64,000 nucleotides of DNA, taken from positions 33,793,449 to 33,857,448 of the forward strand of contig NC_134515.1 of the NCBI RefSeq assembly GCF_027942865.1, in the 5' to 3' direction. The notes under the pieces were generated by a model. That model was not told where the DNA came from and did no database searches. It saw only the letters and a list, made by a program, of their open reading frames with translations. The stretch comes from Odontesthes bonariensis (taxonomy: Eukaryota; Chordata; Actinopteri; Atheriniformes; Atherinopsidae). Both the position numbers and the translations under genes were made by a program. This document shows, piece after piece, positions 10,810 through 22,735 of this stretch (its first letter is position 1; every line of letters starts with the position of its first letter).

Positions 10810-12600
10810 TGCAACACGTGCCAGAGACAACGGGGGCCTCCTCTCCAGAAAGCAATCCAACAAAGATCAAAGAGAACAACAATGACGGTTCAAGAAGTGG
10901 CACAGAGTCACCTGTACCAAGGAGGCCGCAGAAAGACCAAACCCGAGAGATACGGCGATTAAGGTAATAGTGGCCGAGGGTCAGTCGGCCCAGCTTCCAT
11001 GCGAGTGCAAAGTGGTGGACGTGGGAGGACCCCATCTACCACAGTGGAAAGACAGCTACGGAAAACTGATAACCTACTCAAACGCCACCATCAACGCACC
11101 ACCAAAGTATGTACTGGTTAATGAAGCAAGGAGAGTGAAACAAGAAGGAGACCGTAGTCTTTTTGTGCGACATGTTCAAAAAAGGGATCAAGGAATGTAT
11201 ACGTGTATATATTTTGGGTCCCCAACCCAGGGGAAAGAAGGGCGTAATAGAGCTGAACCTGAAGTCAAATATGTAAGGTTAAGGTTAAGAAATGGAGGGG
11301 CGAAAACAAAGACGATAATTCCTGAAGCAACACCTCTCTCAACACAACTCCCTCCACTCGTACACACATCCAAAGGGTAAACAATAGAACCGGCAACCAC
11401 TAGTATTGCTCGGGGGACTGTAGCGAAAATGAACACTACCTCCAATAACAATAACAGGATAGGGAGTACCACGGCGAAATCTGCTCCGCCAACAAGCGGT
11501 GGAGAAAAAGGTGGTACCATCGGACACCATTTACCATGTCAATAGGAAATTAGACAAAGAGACACTAGATTTTGAACAGCAAGAAAATGACGCAGCTGCG
11601 GATGAACAGACCATTTATAAAAGAGAAAATAAATGGAGGGCATTTGGGTTTGATTCTTCGGTATTGCAAATTACTGACCCATGGGCTAATAAGAACATGT
11701 GGTTCCAACAACTGACTCATTCCGTACGGCGAGCCACACTTGATAACTGCCCCTGCTTTGTAAAGGTTTCAGCACCAAACACATGGCCGTCAATTCTGGA
11801 GACAATACCTGAGCCACTTAGTCCCTTGTGTCAGGAGTATGCGTTATCTTGGTTGTTATATAATCAACAAGCACCAACGGATAGGTGGTTGGCTCTGTCA
11901 AAACATCTATTTACACCCAAAAAGGAATGTACATGGTTAAGCGATTTGCCATATCTTAATTTACAACATCAACAGGAGAAGGGGGCAGCAGCACGGCCCG
12001 ATCCAAGGGAAGTAGTGGCCGTTAAGGCCAAAGTCTGTTTTTGTTCAAACGACACTCACGGTGCGGTAGCCAGGGATGTTCGTAGGAATATCAGAGTGCG
12101 ATAGCTATAAGATGCAAGTCAGAAGAGAAGCAAACAACAAGATTGAAGGCCAGACAAGGGTAACTTTCCATGCCCCGGATAAACGAGAGAGTAGGACCCT
12201 GTGTGTTAAACATGAACTAATCACTGTAAATGTGACCATTGGAACCGTTAAAAGACATATGGTGGGTGTGTGGGAATAAGGTATATCTATTTTTACCATA
12301 TGGATGGACAGGTTGTTGTTTTATGGCTAGTCTAAAACTGCCATACTAGGTCGTTACAATCCAACAAGAACCACCAGCTGAGGAGATTCACCCCATTGAC
12401 AGTTCGGCGAAAAGGAAAAAGAGGAGAACCAAGCACAAAAGCCATTATTGGAAAGGGGAAGGTGGAATGAAGACACGGAAGAGGTGCAAGCAGAGGATGA
12501 TATCATGGATATGTATCCACTTTAAAGATACAACTAAGACAATCATGCAGTAGGAGTGGACGGCCATTTTGTTAACCCAGTTTTCTCCTGTTTATATTAC
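10810..12600 (+). pseudogene. ERV 2: env-like region with N-terminal Ig-like domain
   Basis: After pol, the open stretch 10970-11380 has the hallmarks of an Ig V-set domain: first Cys in AQLPCECK, Trp in LPQWKD, and KRDQGMYTCIYF with D-x-G-x-Y-x-C. A stop at 11378-11380 is followed in the same frame by a Ser/Thr/Asn-rich stretch resembling a mucin-like linker. A shifted frame (11499-12104) then encodes a Trp/Cys-containing block (NMWFQQL, NCPCF) that I read as retroviral surface glycoprotein. Another shift leads to 12110-12300 and a Gly/Trp/Cys block, then a basic KRKKRR-like run near 12410 that could be a furin site. No transmembrane subunit is recognised downstream. Several frame changes make it non-functional. 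Confidence 0.55.
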
Positions 12601-14283
12601 TCTAGGAGGTAAGATGACTGCATTTTTGGTTTGCATTAATTTTGTCAGGAAAGTCAACCATATTCAAAATAGACCTGTTTTGTTTGTTATTTTGGCCAGG
12701 GTCCACTCCAACTCGTGTTCTTAAGAAATGTGCTCATTGCGGAGTTGCCAGTTGAGTGAGGAAAGGTTGAAACCAGACTAGAAAAGAGGTTCTGTTTCTA
12801 GCACCATGCAGGAGCCACTCCTGGGATGGAAAGCTTAGCGATTATTACCACAAACATATTTTATAGTTTTATACTGAGTGTGACGTTTTTACATGGTTTA
12901 TTACTTATTTCTGACAGTGTGCAGTCTTATTAACCTTGTCTACATTTATGATACAGTGTTTTACTTGACAATCTGCTATTGCAGTGGTGTGGCCAGACGC
13001 AGAGGTGTTCCAACTCTGTACGGGAGTTTTGACAGATGTAAGGGGGGAATGACTATGCTGAGGCTAACAGGATAAGATGGTTGGACACAAGTAGATACAC
13101 ATGTCACATACACACTAATATAGTAATTAGGGGAATTAGTAAACAACATATACAGGTATAGTAAGTAGGACTCTGGAAGCGGAGTTTGGACACATCGTGC
13201 GACAATTATGTAATCATGCAATATACTGTAGCATAAGTTAATTTTCCGGCAAGATACTGGTGGGTGTTTTCTTTTCTTTCTTCTCAGGATGACACTCTGG
13301 GAAATGGGAAACGAACTGAGAGACACTGGCTGTCCAGGGACCTCCACGGAATGGACTCAGAGACTCAAGACGGGATGATGAAAATGGACTGTGGGACCCT
13401 GGACAGGAGAATACGAAAATGGACGTTGGATAACAAAAGATGGAAACTAAGCTGCACGGCTACTCCACTGCAAATGCATTGATATTTTTCAGTAGTACTA
13501 GTTTGCTGAAACTCTAGAATTGTGTGGATTGAGTTATAATCATGAAAAATGTACTCGTTGATGTTATAATCTTGGTTGCTGTTATGAACCATTTCAATCT
13601 GCATTGTATGCCATAATGGAGTGTGAACTTATATGTTACTTGTGATATTTTTGTCATTATGCTTTTGATATAGCCTATTCTCTGTAATACAGTAGGAGCC
13701 ATGCTTTGTGGACATAATAGGACGAAATTGGACCAAATTGACCATAAAGGTCCTGAAATTAGACGTTAATGGTAAAGGTAATTGTTAATATGAAACAGGG
13801 ATTGCTTGCTTAGATTGGCACCAGAGTGAGATTCCCTTAGGTCATCCAATCTTTTTCCCCACTTTTTAGGATGGGTGTTTTTTTTATCGACTGGATGACA
13901 ACTGACCTGCAGGTTCCCCACATAGACACACAGATTGTATGGGAGAGCAGGACATGAATGTTTAGTCATGTCAGGAGACTGATGAGCTGTGTGACTGGAG
14001 GGAGACCGGTAGGCTGGTTTACTGTAGCCGAATTTGGACTAATTATATGATAGATTTAGCTTACCTAGTCTAAAATAGTTAAAATAATGTGCGCATAGAC
14101 ACGTAAATAGGAGTTTAACTAATCAGTTGACTCAGAAATTGAGGGCTTATGATATATTAAGAGATTGGGCAATCAATAATGTCGAACAAGCGAAGTCTTT
14201 GTTGATGCTGGTTCATGGGTTTGACCATTTACCATGACACATATTGTAGAGGCCATTTTGTGTTTCGGGACTCTAAGTAGTCC
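12601..14283. other. ERV 2 distal region, unassigned
   Basis: No intact gene is visible. The stretch lies between env-like sequence and the 3' LTR. A purine run AAGGGGGGAATGA at about 13040-13052 closely matches the polypurine tract beside the LTR at 14284-14297. It could be a second polypurine tract or the edge of another LTR. The rest is unrecognised. Confidence 0.4.
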
Positions 14284-14295
14284 CGAAGGGGGGAA
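14284..14295 (+). promoter_or_regulatory. ERV 2 polypurine tract
   Basis: The purine run GAAGGGGGGAA lies immediately before the TG that starts the LTR, the expected position of the plus-strand DNA primer of a retrovirus. Confidence 0.6.
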
Positions 14296-14750
14296 TGAGG
14301 TGTATGGACCCACAGCTAAAATGGAGGAGCAGGCCTTATTGAGTTCATTGAGTCCACAGCTGGTTAGTTTCATCAAGTACATAATTGTTGTGCGCGCCTC
14401 CGCGCGTCTCCGTGCAAGACACTGAGATACACTGAAAAATAAACCCTTAACATTACCAAATAAGGTAGATTTGATATGAGACATCCTTACAGTCAGACCA
14501 TATCTCTTGGCTTTACGCCTGGACCAGTGGCCTTGAATCTTCTTTAAAAGTAAGGGACTTTCTCTCCCCGGGCAGCGAGCTTTTCCATTTGACAACAGGC
14601 TCTCCCAGAAGATGCATTTTCTGTAAATGAGACGGACCTGACAACAGAAATAAAGATTTCTTTTGTTCGACTACGTCCGTTTCAGCAGCTTTCTTCATCA
14701 CTCATTTTCTGTACCGGTTTTTGAGGCGGCCTCTCTCAGAATTCACTACA
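14296..14750 (+). mobile_element. ERV 2 3' LTR
   Basis: 455 bp running from TGAGGTGTATGG, directly after the polypurine tract, to TTCACTACA. An AATAAA lies at 14438-14443 and another near 14650. The 5' LTR is not in the window. The LTR ends exactly where a Tc1 element with a missing left tip begins. Confidence 0.6.
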
Positions 14751-16289
14751 GCATCAAAACTATGAATTAACACATGTGGAAATATGTACTTAACAAAAAA
14801 GTGTAAAACAACTGAAAATACGCCTTATATTCTAGTTTCTTCAAAGTAGCCACCTTTTGCTGGGATTACTGCTTCGCACACACTCTGCATTCTCTTGATG
14901 AGCTTCAAGAGGTAGTCACCTGAAACGGTTTTCACTTTAGAGGTGTGCCCTGTCAGGTTTAATAAGTGGGATTTCTTGCCTTATAAATGGGGTTGGGACC
15001 ATCAGTTATGTTGTGCAGAAGTCAGGTGGATACACAGCTGATAGTCCTACTGAATAGACTGTTAGAATTTGTATCATGGCAAGAAAAAAGCAGCTAAGTA
15101 AAGAAAAACGAGTGGCCATCATTACTGTCAGAAATGAAGGTCAGTCAGTCCGAAAAATTGGGAAAACTTTGAAAGTGTCCCCAAGTGCAGTCGCAAAAAC
15201 CATCAAGCGCTACAAATAAACTGGCTCACATGAGGACCGCCCCAGGAAAGGAAGACCAAGAGTCACCTCTGCTGTGGAGGATAAGTTCATCCGAGTCACC
15301 AGCCTCAGAAATCGCAGGTTAACAGCAGCTCAGATTAGAGACCATGTCAATGCCACACAGAGTTCTAGCAGCAGACACATCTCTAGAACAACTGTTAAGA
15401 GGAGACCGTGTGAATCAGGCCTTCATGGTAGAATAGCTGCTAGGAAACCACTGCTAGGGACAGGCAACAAGCAGAAGAGACTTGTTTGGGCTAAAGAACA
15501 CAAGGAATGGACATTTCCAGTGGAAATCTGTGCTTTGGTCTGATGAGTCCAAATTTGAGATCTTTGGTTCCAACCACCGTGTCTTTGTGCGATGCAGAAA
15601 AGGTGAACGGATGGACTCTACATGCCTGGTTCCCACCGTGAAGCATGGAGGAGGATGTGTGATGGTGTGGGGGTGCTTTGCTGGTGACACTGTTGGGGAT
15701 TTATTCAAAATTGAAGGCATACTGAACCAGCATGGCTACCACAGCATCTTGCAGCGGCATGCTATTCCATCCGGTTTGCGTTTAGTTGGACCATCATTTA
15801 TTTCCAACAGGACAATGACCCCAAACACACCTCCAGGCTGTGTAAGGGCTATTTGACCAAGAAGGAGAGTGATAGGGTGTTGCATCAGATGACCTGGCCT
15901 CCACAGTCACCGGACTTGAACCCAATCGAGATGGTTTGGGGTGAGCTGGACTGTAGAGTGAAGGCAAAAGGGCCAACAAGTGCTAAGCATCTCTGGGAAC
16001 TCCTTCAAGACTGTTGGAAGACCATTTCAGGTGACTACCTGTTGAAAGCTCATCAAAAGAATGCCAAGAGTGTGCGAAGCAGTAACCAAAGCAAAAGGTG
16101 GCTACTTTGAAGAACCTATAATATAAGACATATTTTCAGTTGTTTCACACTTTTTTGTTAAGTATATAATTCCACATGTGTTAATTCATAGTTTTGATGC
16201 CTTCAGTGTGAATCTACAATCTTCATAGTCATGAAAATAAAGGAAACTCTTTGAATGAGAAGGTGTGTCCAAACTTTTGGTCTGTACTG
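14751..16289 (+). mobile_element. Tc1-like DNA transposon, left end missing
   Basis: The right inverted repeat is complete: it ends ...CCAAACTTTTGGTCTGTACTG at 16289 and is followed by the TA target (16290-16291). The left repeat lacks about its outer 100 bp and starts at GCATCAAAACTATG, abutting the ERV LTR. The inner parts of both repeats pair over about 100 bp (14751-14870 against 16095-16205). The right flank is LINE sequence. Confidence 0.85.
15076..16110 (+). pseudogene. Tc1 transposase, broken
   Basis: A Tc1/mariner transposase of roughly the usual 340 residues. The N-terminal helix-turn-helix (MARKKQLSKEKRVAII, SVRKIGKTLKVSPSAV) leads to an in-frame stop TAA at 15217-15219, where the family has a Glu codon. 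A frame change near 15500 moves into the catalytic core (LWSDESKFEIFGSNHRVFV, HGGGCVMVWGCF). A further change near 15800 precedes the last part (PPQSPDLNPIEMVW), with the DDE-type residues in their usual context. Three defects make it non-functional. Confidence 0.9.
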
Positions 16290-16377
16290 TAGGTCTATAA
16301 TTAGCTAACACTTCTGAATCTAGAGTAGGTTTTTTAAGTAAAGGTTTAATTACAGCAACCTTAAAAGCTGAGGTACA

Positions 16378-16654
16378 TATCCTGTCAACAAAGACCGAGA
16401 AGGTAAAAGTAATCAAATGTACCTGGGAGCGTGAGAGGGGTCTATTTGTTTTTGCGGTAGGTGTGCCAGAAAGCAAGTCGAAGTACTTCCGCTCAGCTCC
16501 CGGGCCGGTCCAGCAAAGTTACATAGCGCAGTTTTTCCAACTCAGACCCCCGAAGGGCATAGGAGACAGGCCAATCGTAATATTAAAACTCATTCTAGCT
16601 GCACAATTTTTTTCAAGCTGTTATTTTAAGGTAGAAATGTTACATAGTATTGCT
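16378..16654 (-). mobile_element. TTAA-type MITE, truncated copy
   Basis: Inverted partial copy of the element at 16888-17319. It ends GTTACATAGTATTGCT at 16654 followed by TTAA (16655-16658). The other end is lost near 16378, where LINE RT sequence begins. Confidence 0.65.
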
Positions 16655-16887
16655 TTAAAGGAATACCTGGCTCAGCAGAGCTCGGATTCTTTGTCAGTCT
16701 GGCTACAGTGCTGAAAAGAAACCTGGGATTGTTCTTATTCTCTTCAATTAATGATGAATAGTAAGCAGTTCTAGCTTTTACGAAGGGCTTTCTTATACGT
16801 TATTAAACTATCTTTCCAGACTAATTGAGACTCTTCTAAATTAGAGGAACACCACTGTCTCTCCAGCTTTCTTGTAGTCTGCTTTAA

Positions 16888-17319
16888 AGCAATACTATGT
16901 AACATTTCTACCTTAAAATAACAGCTTGAAAAAATTTGTGTGGCTAGAATGAGTTTTAATATTACGATTGGCCTGTCTCCTATGCCCTTCGGGGGTCTGA
17001 GTTGGAAAAACTGCGCTATGTAACTTTGCTGGAGTGGCCCGGTGGCGGCCCGGGAGCTGAGCGGAAGTACTTTGACTTGCTTTCTGGCACACCTACCGCA
17101 AAAACAAATAGACCCCTCTCACGCTCCCAGGTACATTTGATTACTCTTACCTTCTTGGTCGACATAGCTTGCACCTTCTAACTCCTCGCCGGTTCGTCAA
17201 CAAACGTGAAAAGTGAAAGTGAAAGGGTGTTGTATTTACGACAGTGTAACCGTACATTACCTCCAAGCTTGTAGGGGGAGCTCCAGAGTGAGCTTTTTGA
17301 GAAGTTACATTGTATCGCT
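16888..17319. mobile_element. TTAA-type MITE, complete copy
   Basis: Terminal repeats AGCAATACTATGTAAC (16888) and, on the complement, AGCGATACAATGTAAC (ending 17319) are flanked by TTAA on both sides (16884-16887, 17320-17323). LINE coding sequence is continuous across the empty site. TTAA duplication fits piggyBac or Kolobok. No transposase is visible. Confidence 0.75.
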
Positions 17320-18051
17320 TTAAAGCAGCTGCAAATTATACCAAGGAGCCAACCTCTTCTGACTGATTACCTTCCTTTTCAGTGGGGCAACATTGTCCAG
17401 TGTTGTATGCATTGAAACTATAGTGCTGTCAACAAGAGAGTCAAGTGTTGCTGGAGTAAAATTTAGGAAGTCGTCTTCTGTCATATCTGCACATGGCAGT
17501 GAAGAAAATGATGATGGAATTAATTCTTTAAATCTGGTTACAGCATCCTCTGATAGACACCTTCTATATGTAAATTTCTTCTCAGAAACTGTACAGTCAA
17601 GTAATGTAAACTCAAAGGTTATCAAAAATGGTCCGATAAGACAGGGTTATGAGGGAATAATGTTAATGTTTGGAGCAATGATTAATGTTCACTTTCAATG
17701 CCATAAGTCAGCACAAGATCAAGGGTGTGATTAAGGCAGTGAGTAAGTCTGTGAACACGTTGAGGAAATCCAATAGTCTAATATAGAATTAAAGTTTATA
17801 TTTAGGCTGTCATTTTCAAAATCTACATGAATATTAAAGTCACCCACGATAATGACTTCATCTGTACTAAGCACTAAATGGGATAAAAGCTCTGAGAATT
17901 CAGACAGAAACTCAGAATAAGGGCCAGGTGGACGATACACAACAACAAACACAAAAGGTTTCTGTGATTTCCACTTTGGGAAAAACTGAGAATCAGAGAT
18001 TCAAAAGAGCTCAAACTAAACTTGGGTCTAGGACTGATTAGTCACTCTGAT

Positions 18052-19613
18052 TAAGCTTAAGATCAGATTTATTGTCATGCATACACACAAAACTTGTCCT
18101 CCGCTTTTAACCCATCCAGGTTGGCAGGGTCACACTCCTAGATACAGATACCATACACTGGAGCGGTGGGCAGCTATTCACAGCACCTGGGGAGCATGGG
18201 AATACGCATGGGTGCTCTGCTCTCCTTCCTATGCATGACACCTATAGGCAGGGCTCTCAAGTCTCACGCAATGAGCGTGAGACACACGCATTTCAACAAG
18301 TTCACACGCTCACACGCCACACATGCCATTTCTCACGCTGAGAAATGATCAACTTCGTCGCACAGAAATTCTAATGGCCGATACTATAAACGAGTCAATG
18401 GCAGGTTACTGTGCGCTCGCACAGCTCAGAACTATAGCTCTGGTACAGCTGTCTTGATTTAGCAACCCATCGGCAAATCACAAAATAGAATTTCTCAGCC
18501 AATCAGAAAACAGAATTTCTTGTTGCCGGGTGTGAAATAGCTTTCAGCTGCAAGCACGCGTCCCATGAATGCACAGCGGACATAACCTATTATGCTCTGA
18601 ATGCGTGCAGAAGTTGTAGACGAGCTGGAGGTGGAAGAGAACCGTCAGGATCATCAGCAGGTCATATCTTCATTTATTTGAATCTTTTATTAGTTACTAT
18701 AGTTTTCCTACTCCTTGTAAAAGACCAATACCTGCCGATTAAAGTGTTCGTTTGAGTAGTAGACCTAAATATTCAGCACACACCCTTTGACATGAGCAAC
18801 ATGAAAAATGAAAAATATGTAGGAGTGTAATTAGGCTTCCGTGGTTAATTTTTTTCAAAGGTGACTGGTATGAACAGATTCCCAATAAGGCTATCTACAA
18901 TTGCCAAACTGGTATTAGTTCTGCCACACTGAAATGCTGATGCAGAGAGGGTTTTTTCCATGGTGGGGCTCAATAAAACCAAGACCAGGAACACTTTGTT
19001 TCTGAATGGAACTCTGTCATCCATCATGACTGTGAAAATGGCTGACATTGAGCCTCAGTGCTTTAAATGGGAGCCCCCAATATCAGTCATCAAGCATCAA
19101 AATCTGCCGCAAACACTTACAACACTCATAAACAAACACACACAGAGAGGGACTGCTCAAGGGGCCCATTTGGGGTTATGTTTGTTTTTCTTAATTTAAT
19201 TTGTCTGTTTTTTGTTTGTTAAGACTTTGCATACCTAAAACAATTTATTTTAAAATATAGCAGAATTTAGTGTAAAAGTGAAGATTTGTGATTTTGGTAT
19301 AAATAAAACAATTTCTTTGTTCTTTAAGTAGCTAGTTTATGGCGATGGGATACTGCAAGGGACCCCCCCCCCCCAAAAAAAACCCGAAAGGAACCCCCCC
19401 CACGCACATGGCCCGGCCCCTGCCCCGCCCGAATCTCACTCCAAGCAAACTTGAAAACTTGAGAGCCCTGCCTATAGGACACCTCGGCCGTGACAAGGAG
19501 ATGGACAGACACCCCTCCAGTCAGTTTCACCAATCTTTGAGTGGTGAGAGTGGGAATTGAGCCGCCAACCTTCCGGTTATTGGATGACCAATGAGCCACG
19601 GCTGCCCCTGAGC
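18052..19613 (-). mobile_element. tRNA-derived SINE in the LINE, itself split by a hAT element
   Basis: On the minus strand the head (19613 downward) resembles a tRNA: GCCGTGGCTCATTGG fits an A box and GGTTGGCGGCTCAATTCC a B box of the RNA polymerase III promoter. The body and tail continue at 18248-18052 on the far side of the hAT insertion. The SINE interrupts the LINE endonuclease frame. Confidence 0.7.
18249..19470 (+). mobile_element. hAT element with transposase C-terminal remnant
   Basis: Inverted ends CAGGGCTCTCAAGT (18249) and ACTTGAGAGCCCTG (ending 19470) lie between perfect 8-bp duplications CCTATAGG (18241-18248, 19471-19478), the hAT signature. At about 18920-19110 the plus strand encodes a hAT dimerisation-domain-like stretch (NADAERVFSMVGLNKTKTRN) preceded by an in-frame stop. 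The N-terminal and catalytic parts are missing. Mixed C/A homopolymers lie at about 19361-19405. Confidence 0.85.
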
Positions 19614-20184
19614 TGAAGATAGCTGCCACTCCTCTGCCTGTGGTTTGAGGAATGTGAACATTTAAACAGAGGGAGTTGATTCATTAATGCTAACGTGATC
19701 CTCCTGCTGCAGCCAGGTTTCAGTAAGACATAGTATATCAGTATGATGATCACAAATCATCAGACTTCGTAAGGGGAGATCTAATATTCAGCAAACCACA
19801 TTTAATAGTTTGATGTTTTTGTTCAGTTAAAGATTTTATTTAAATTTTTTTTGCAAAAGAGGATTTGCTCTTTATTGATTGAGGGGGTAGCAGCAGGTGG
19901 AAAGCTGCAGAGAAGTGTGTACTACAAATCTGAATCCTGGGGGGTATTCCTAGAAAGTAGCTAAAGAAAGCCAGGCTATAGCCGGTAAGCGTCGCTTGAA
20001 CTAGCGCCATCTCCCAATTAAGCCTCAAGTCGTCGTCGACATTTTAGCGGCATCTCGGTGAGGCTAATCCAAGCGAGGCTTACATAGCCTAGCTAAGTGC
20101 AAGTGCACGAGGAACGTAAGAAGCCCTGACGAGTGGATGGTGGAAAAACGGAGATCTGTGTGAAAATGAGAGCAAGACACGAGC

Positions 20185-20680
20185 TGTTATTTTTTCGGCA
20201 GCTGAACAAATAATGCTTATGGAGCTGTATGAGGATTTTAAAAGTGTCATCACCAGAAATGGTAATACAGCTGGGATCAATAAAGCGAGGAAACGGCATG
20301 GCAAACAACTGCAGACAGACTAAATGCGTAAGTTATGAAAGTTTCATACCAATGGTATGATACCATTGTCAATTGTTAGACATTTATTTTACTGTCCTCA
20401 TGTATTTATGCTCTCCTCTTTGTGTTATAATTTGTTTACATACAACATGCTGAATTGTCTCTGTATGAGATGTACAGCACACATATACTGGCCCTGCTCA
20501 CTTTATTAATAACCCAATAATCGACACGCATCATCATACTTTGTGACTATATTATCGTGAGTGTGTGACCCACATATTAATTTTTCACTGTTACATCTCA
20601 ACAGGAGCAATCTTAACAGCCAAAAGCGTACCTGGCAGCAGGTGAAGGTAAAGTACAGGAACATATTTCAGAGTGGTAAG
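20185..20680 (+). pseudogene. Harbinger Myb/SANT-like DNA-binding protein, two exon remnants
   Basis: The first exon piece (to about 20330) has FSAAEQIMLMELYEDFKSVI followed by an NKAR block, as in Harbinger Myb-like proteins that help the nuclease find its ends. A 1-nt frame change precedes the expected WQ...ADRLNA segment. A second piece near 20605-20680 reads SQKRTWQQVKVKYRNIFQSG, the next helix of the same domain. Confidence 0.7.
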
Positions 20681-21034
20681 TAGCCTTTGAAGAAATGTGT
20701 TTGTCCAATAAAGAGAGCACCAAACTAGATATGGAAGAAACTGAAAATAAAAAATATCAAGCTAGAGATCATGAAACTGGAGAGGGATGTTAGTATAAAT
20801 TTAGATAAAGGAGAATTTCGTGTTGTGAACTGTATTTAATTCTGTTTTCTATCCACAGCTTGAGAAACATGTAATAATAATTAAACAATTCAACTCAACT
20901 TGATCTCAAACTTGTCATTATTGTACGGTTCATGCAAAGTGTTGGAAATGTGTTTTTTACATTTATATTCACAGTGGGGTGCCATCACCTAAGGTGTGGA
21001 AAGTTATAAATCATCTCTGTCCATTTAGCGAGCA

Positions 21035-21560
21035 TTAAAGAGAAACAAATAAAATCATTTAAATGAATTTAAAAACAAGCAACAGTCAAGATGAGTTCAA
21101 AGATAGCTTGCAGATTTCATGCATAGACACATGAGAACAGAAATGTTTTTAACCTGGATTTAAAAATGTCTCCATTTGGTGAAAGTTTAATCTCCACTGG
21201 CAGTTTGTTCCACTTGTTTGCAGCATAACAGCTAAATGCTGCTTCTCCATGTTTAGTCTGGACTCTGGACTGGACCAGCTGACCTGAGTCCTTGGATCTA
21301 AGAGCTCTGCTGGGTTTATATTCTCTGAACATATCACAGATGTATTTTGGCCCTAAACCATTCTGGGATTTGTAAACCATCAGCAGGCTTTTAAATCTAT
21401 TCTGTGACTGACTGGAAGCCAGAGTAAAGATTTTAAAACTGGTGTGATGCGTTCAGATCTCTTAGTCCGGGTTAAAACTCCAGCAGCAGCGTTCTGGATG
21501 AGCTGCAGATGTTTGATGCTCCTTTTGGGGGACTCAACGAAGAAAAGACTTCAGCCTGAA
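21035..21560 (-). mobile_element. 5'-truncated LINE: RT C-terminus and 3' tail
   Basis: Minus-strand reading gives LQLIQNAAAGVLTRTKRSER then, from 21380, GLGPKYICDMFREYKPSRAL and KWNKLPVEIKLS, the typical C-terminal end of L2/CR1/Rex-type reverse transcriptases. It is nested in the large Harbinger element. The same family as 9012-9505. Confidence 0.75.
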
Positions 21561-21634
21561 AAGTTGTCCACAAGACAAAATGTATAAAATATGAAGTATA
21601 CTATTAATTTAAGATAGCTCTGTCAGAAGTCAGC

Positions 21635-22200
21635 CATGGTGCCTGAGAAGTTTAAGCAATGAACCTGTATTTAATTTGGCCAAAGGTCATTTCTATCCGT
21701 GCCCTTGTTGTAGCATGTGCATGTGCATGTGCATGCCCTTGTTCCTGGATCAGGATATGGCGTGAGGAGGTACGGCCAACATGCATAGCCTCTGCAAGCA
21801 GGACACCATTGAACTCTCCTGCAGAATAAGATAAATGTTGGATAGATATACATGTGTTAAGACTTTAGGCAATTTGATGCAATATGTGCCTTATATGGCT
21901 ATCTATAATAAAGTATGATGAGCACTTTAAATTCCTTAAGATGACCTCTACACCTGACCTCTCATTAGATTACCAAAATTCTGCCTATGCTACACCTTAC
22001 TTCAAAAGTACACTCCTTCAGGTAAGTAAAATTCTCGCACCTTGTGCAAACCTCTGTGCCAGTGAGGATGCTCGGAACATCCTAGAATCATGAACTGATC
22101 CCGGCCATTTAGCCCCAATGTTGGAAATGAAATGACCTCCATCACAGATCATCTGTATGCTCGGAGGATAGGAGTCAATGATGAGGTTTCACAGGGCATA
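21635..22200 (-). pseudogene. Harbinger nuclease (HARBI1-like), decayed
   Basis: Minus strand: 22200-22030 encodes IQMICDGGHFISNIGAKWPG and SVHDSRMFRAS, including the Asp of the catalytic centre in its CD context. Between 21850 and 21640 the next block (GVLLAE, then in another frame YACWPYLLTPYPDPGT) and RARIEMTFGQIKYRF follow. Frame breaks and missing N-terminal sequence make it non-functional. Confidence 0.75.
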
Positions 22201-22334
22201 AATGTAACATTGCTCAGCATTACTCAAAGGGGTTGATGTGGTATTTTTCAAAATGAGAAATCCAGTTCAGAGTCTATGGACAATTATCCCCAAGTGTACC
22301 TGTACATTTAGGATATGGAAAAAGTTTGGTTTAC

Positions 22335-22735
22335 ATAGTCAGCCTCCACGGGTCCAGCAGGGGCTTGGACAATGTGACAATGTTTAAATCCAGACTGAAA
22401 ACAGTTCTATTTAGATGTGCATATGACACCTGAAAGTATTTTATCTGCACTCTTCACTTTTAAATTAATTAATTAATGATTTTTTTGTTTTTTGGAATGA
22501 TTTTATTGCCTTCTTGTGATTTTATGTAGCTGTAAAACACTTTGAATTGCCTTGTGTACTCACACTCACCCTCTGTTCAAGTCTTAACTCAAAACCCATC
22601 CGTTTAACTTTGCTTACCTACAGTGATTGCTCCGTTCTGTGTATTTTTAATATGGTAAGATGTTTTAATTCCTGCGTTTGATCTAATATATTGTTTGTAC
22701 AGTCCTTGACTGTTTTGAAAGGAGCTTTCAATAAT
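22335..22735 (+). mobile_element. Two LINE 3' tails in plus orientation
   Basis: About 22390-22560 reads FKSRLKTVLFRCAYDT-stop followed by the common tail TGTAAAACACTTTGAATTGCC. About 22560-22735 has a second tail ending GAAAGGAGCTTTCAATAATTTGTAT. Both are 5'-truncated copies inside the Harbinger element. Exact ends are uncertain. Confidence 0.5.

Noticed and set aside
13264..13482. 72-codon frame in the distal part of ERV 2
   Set aside because: I considered an env transmembrane subunit, but no hydrophobic fusion or membrane segment is present.
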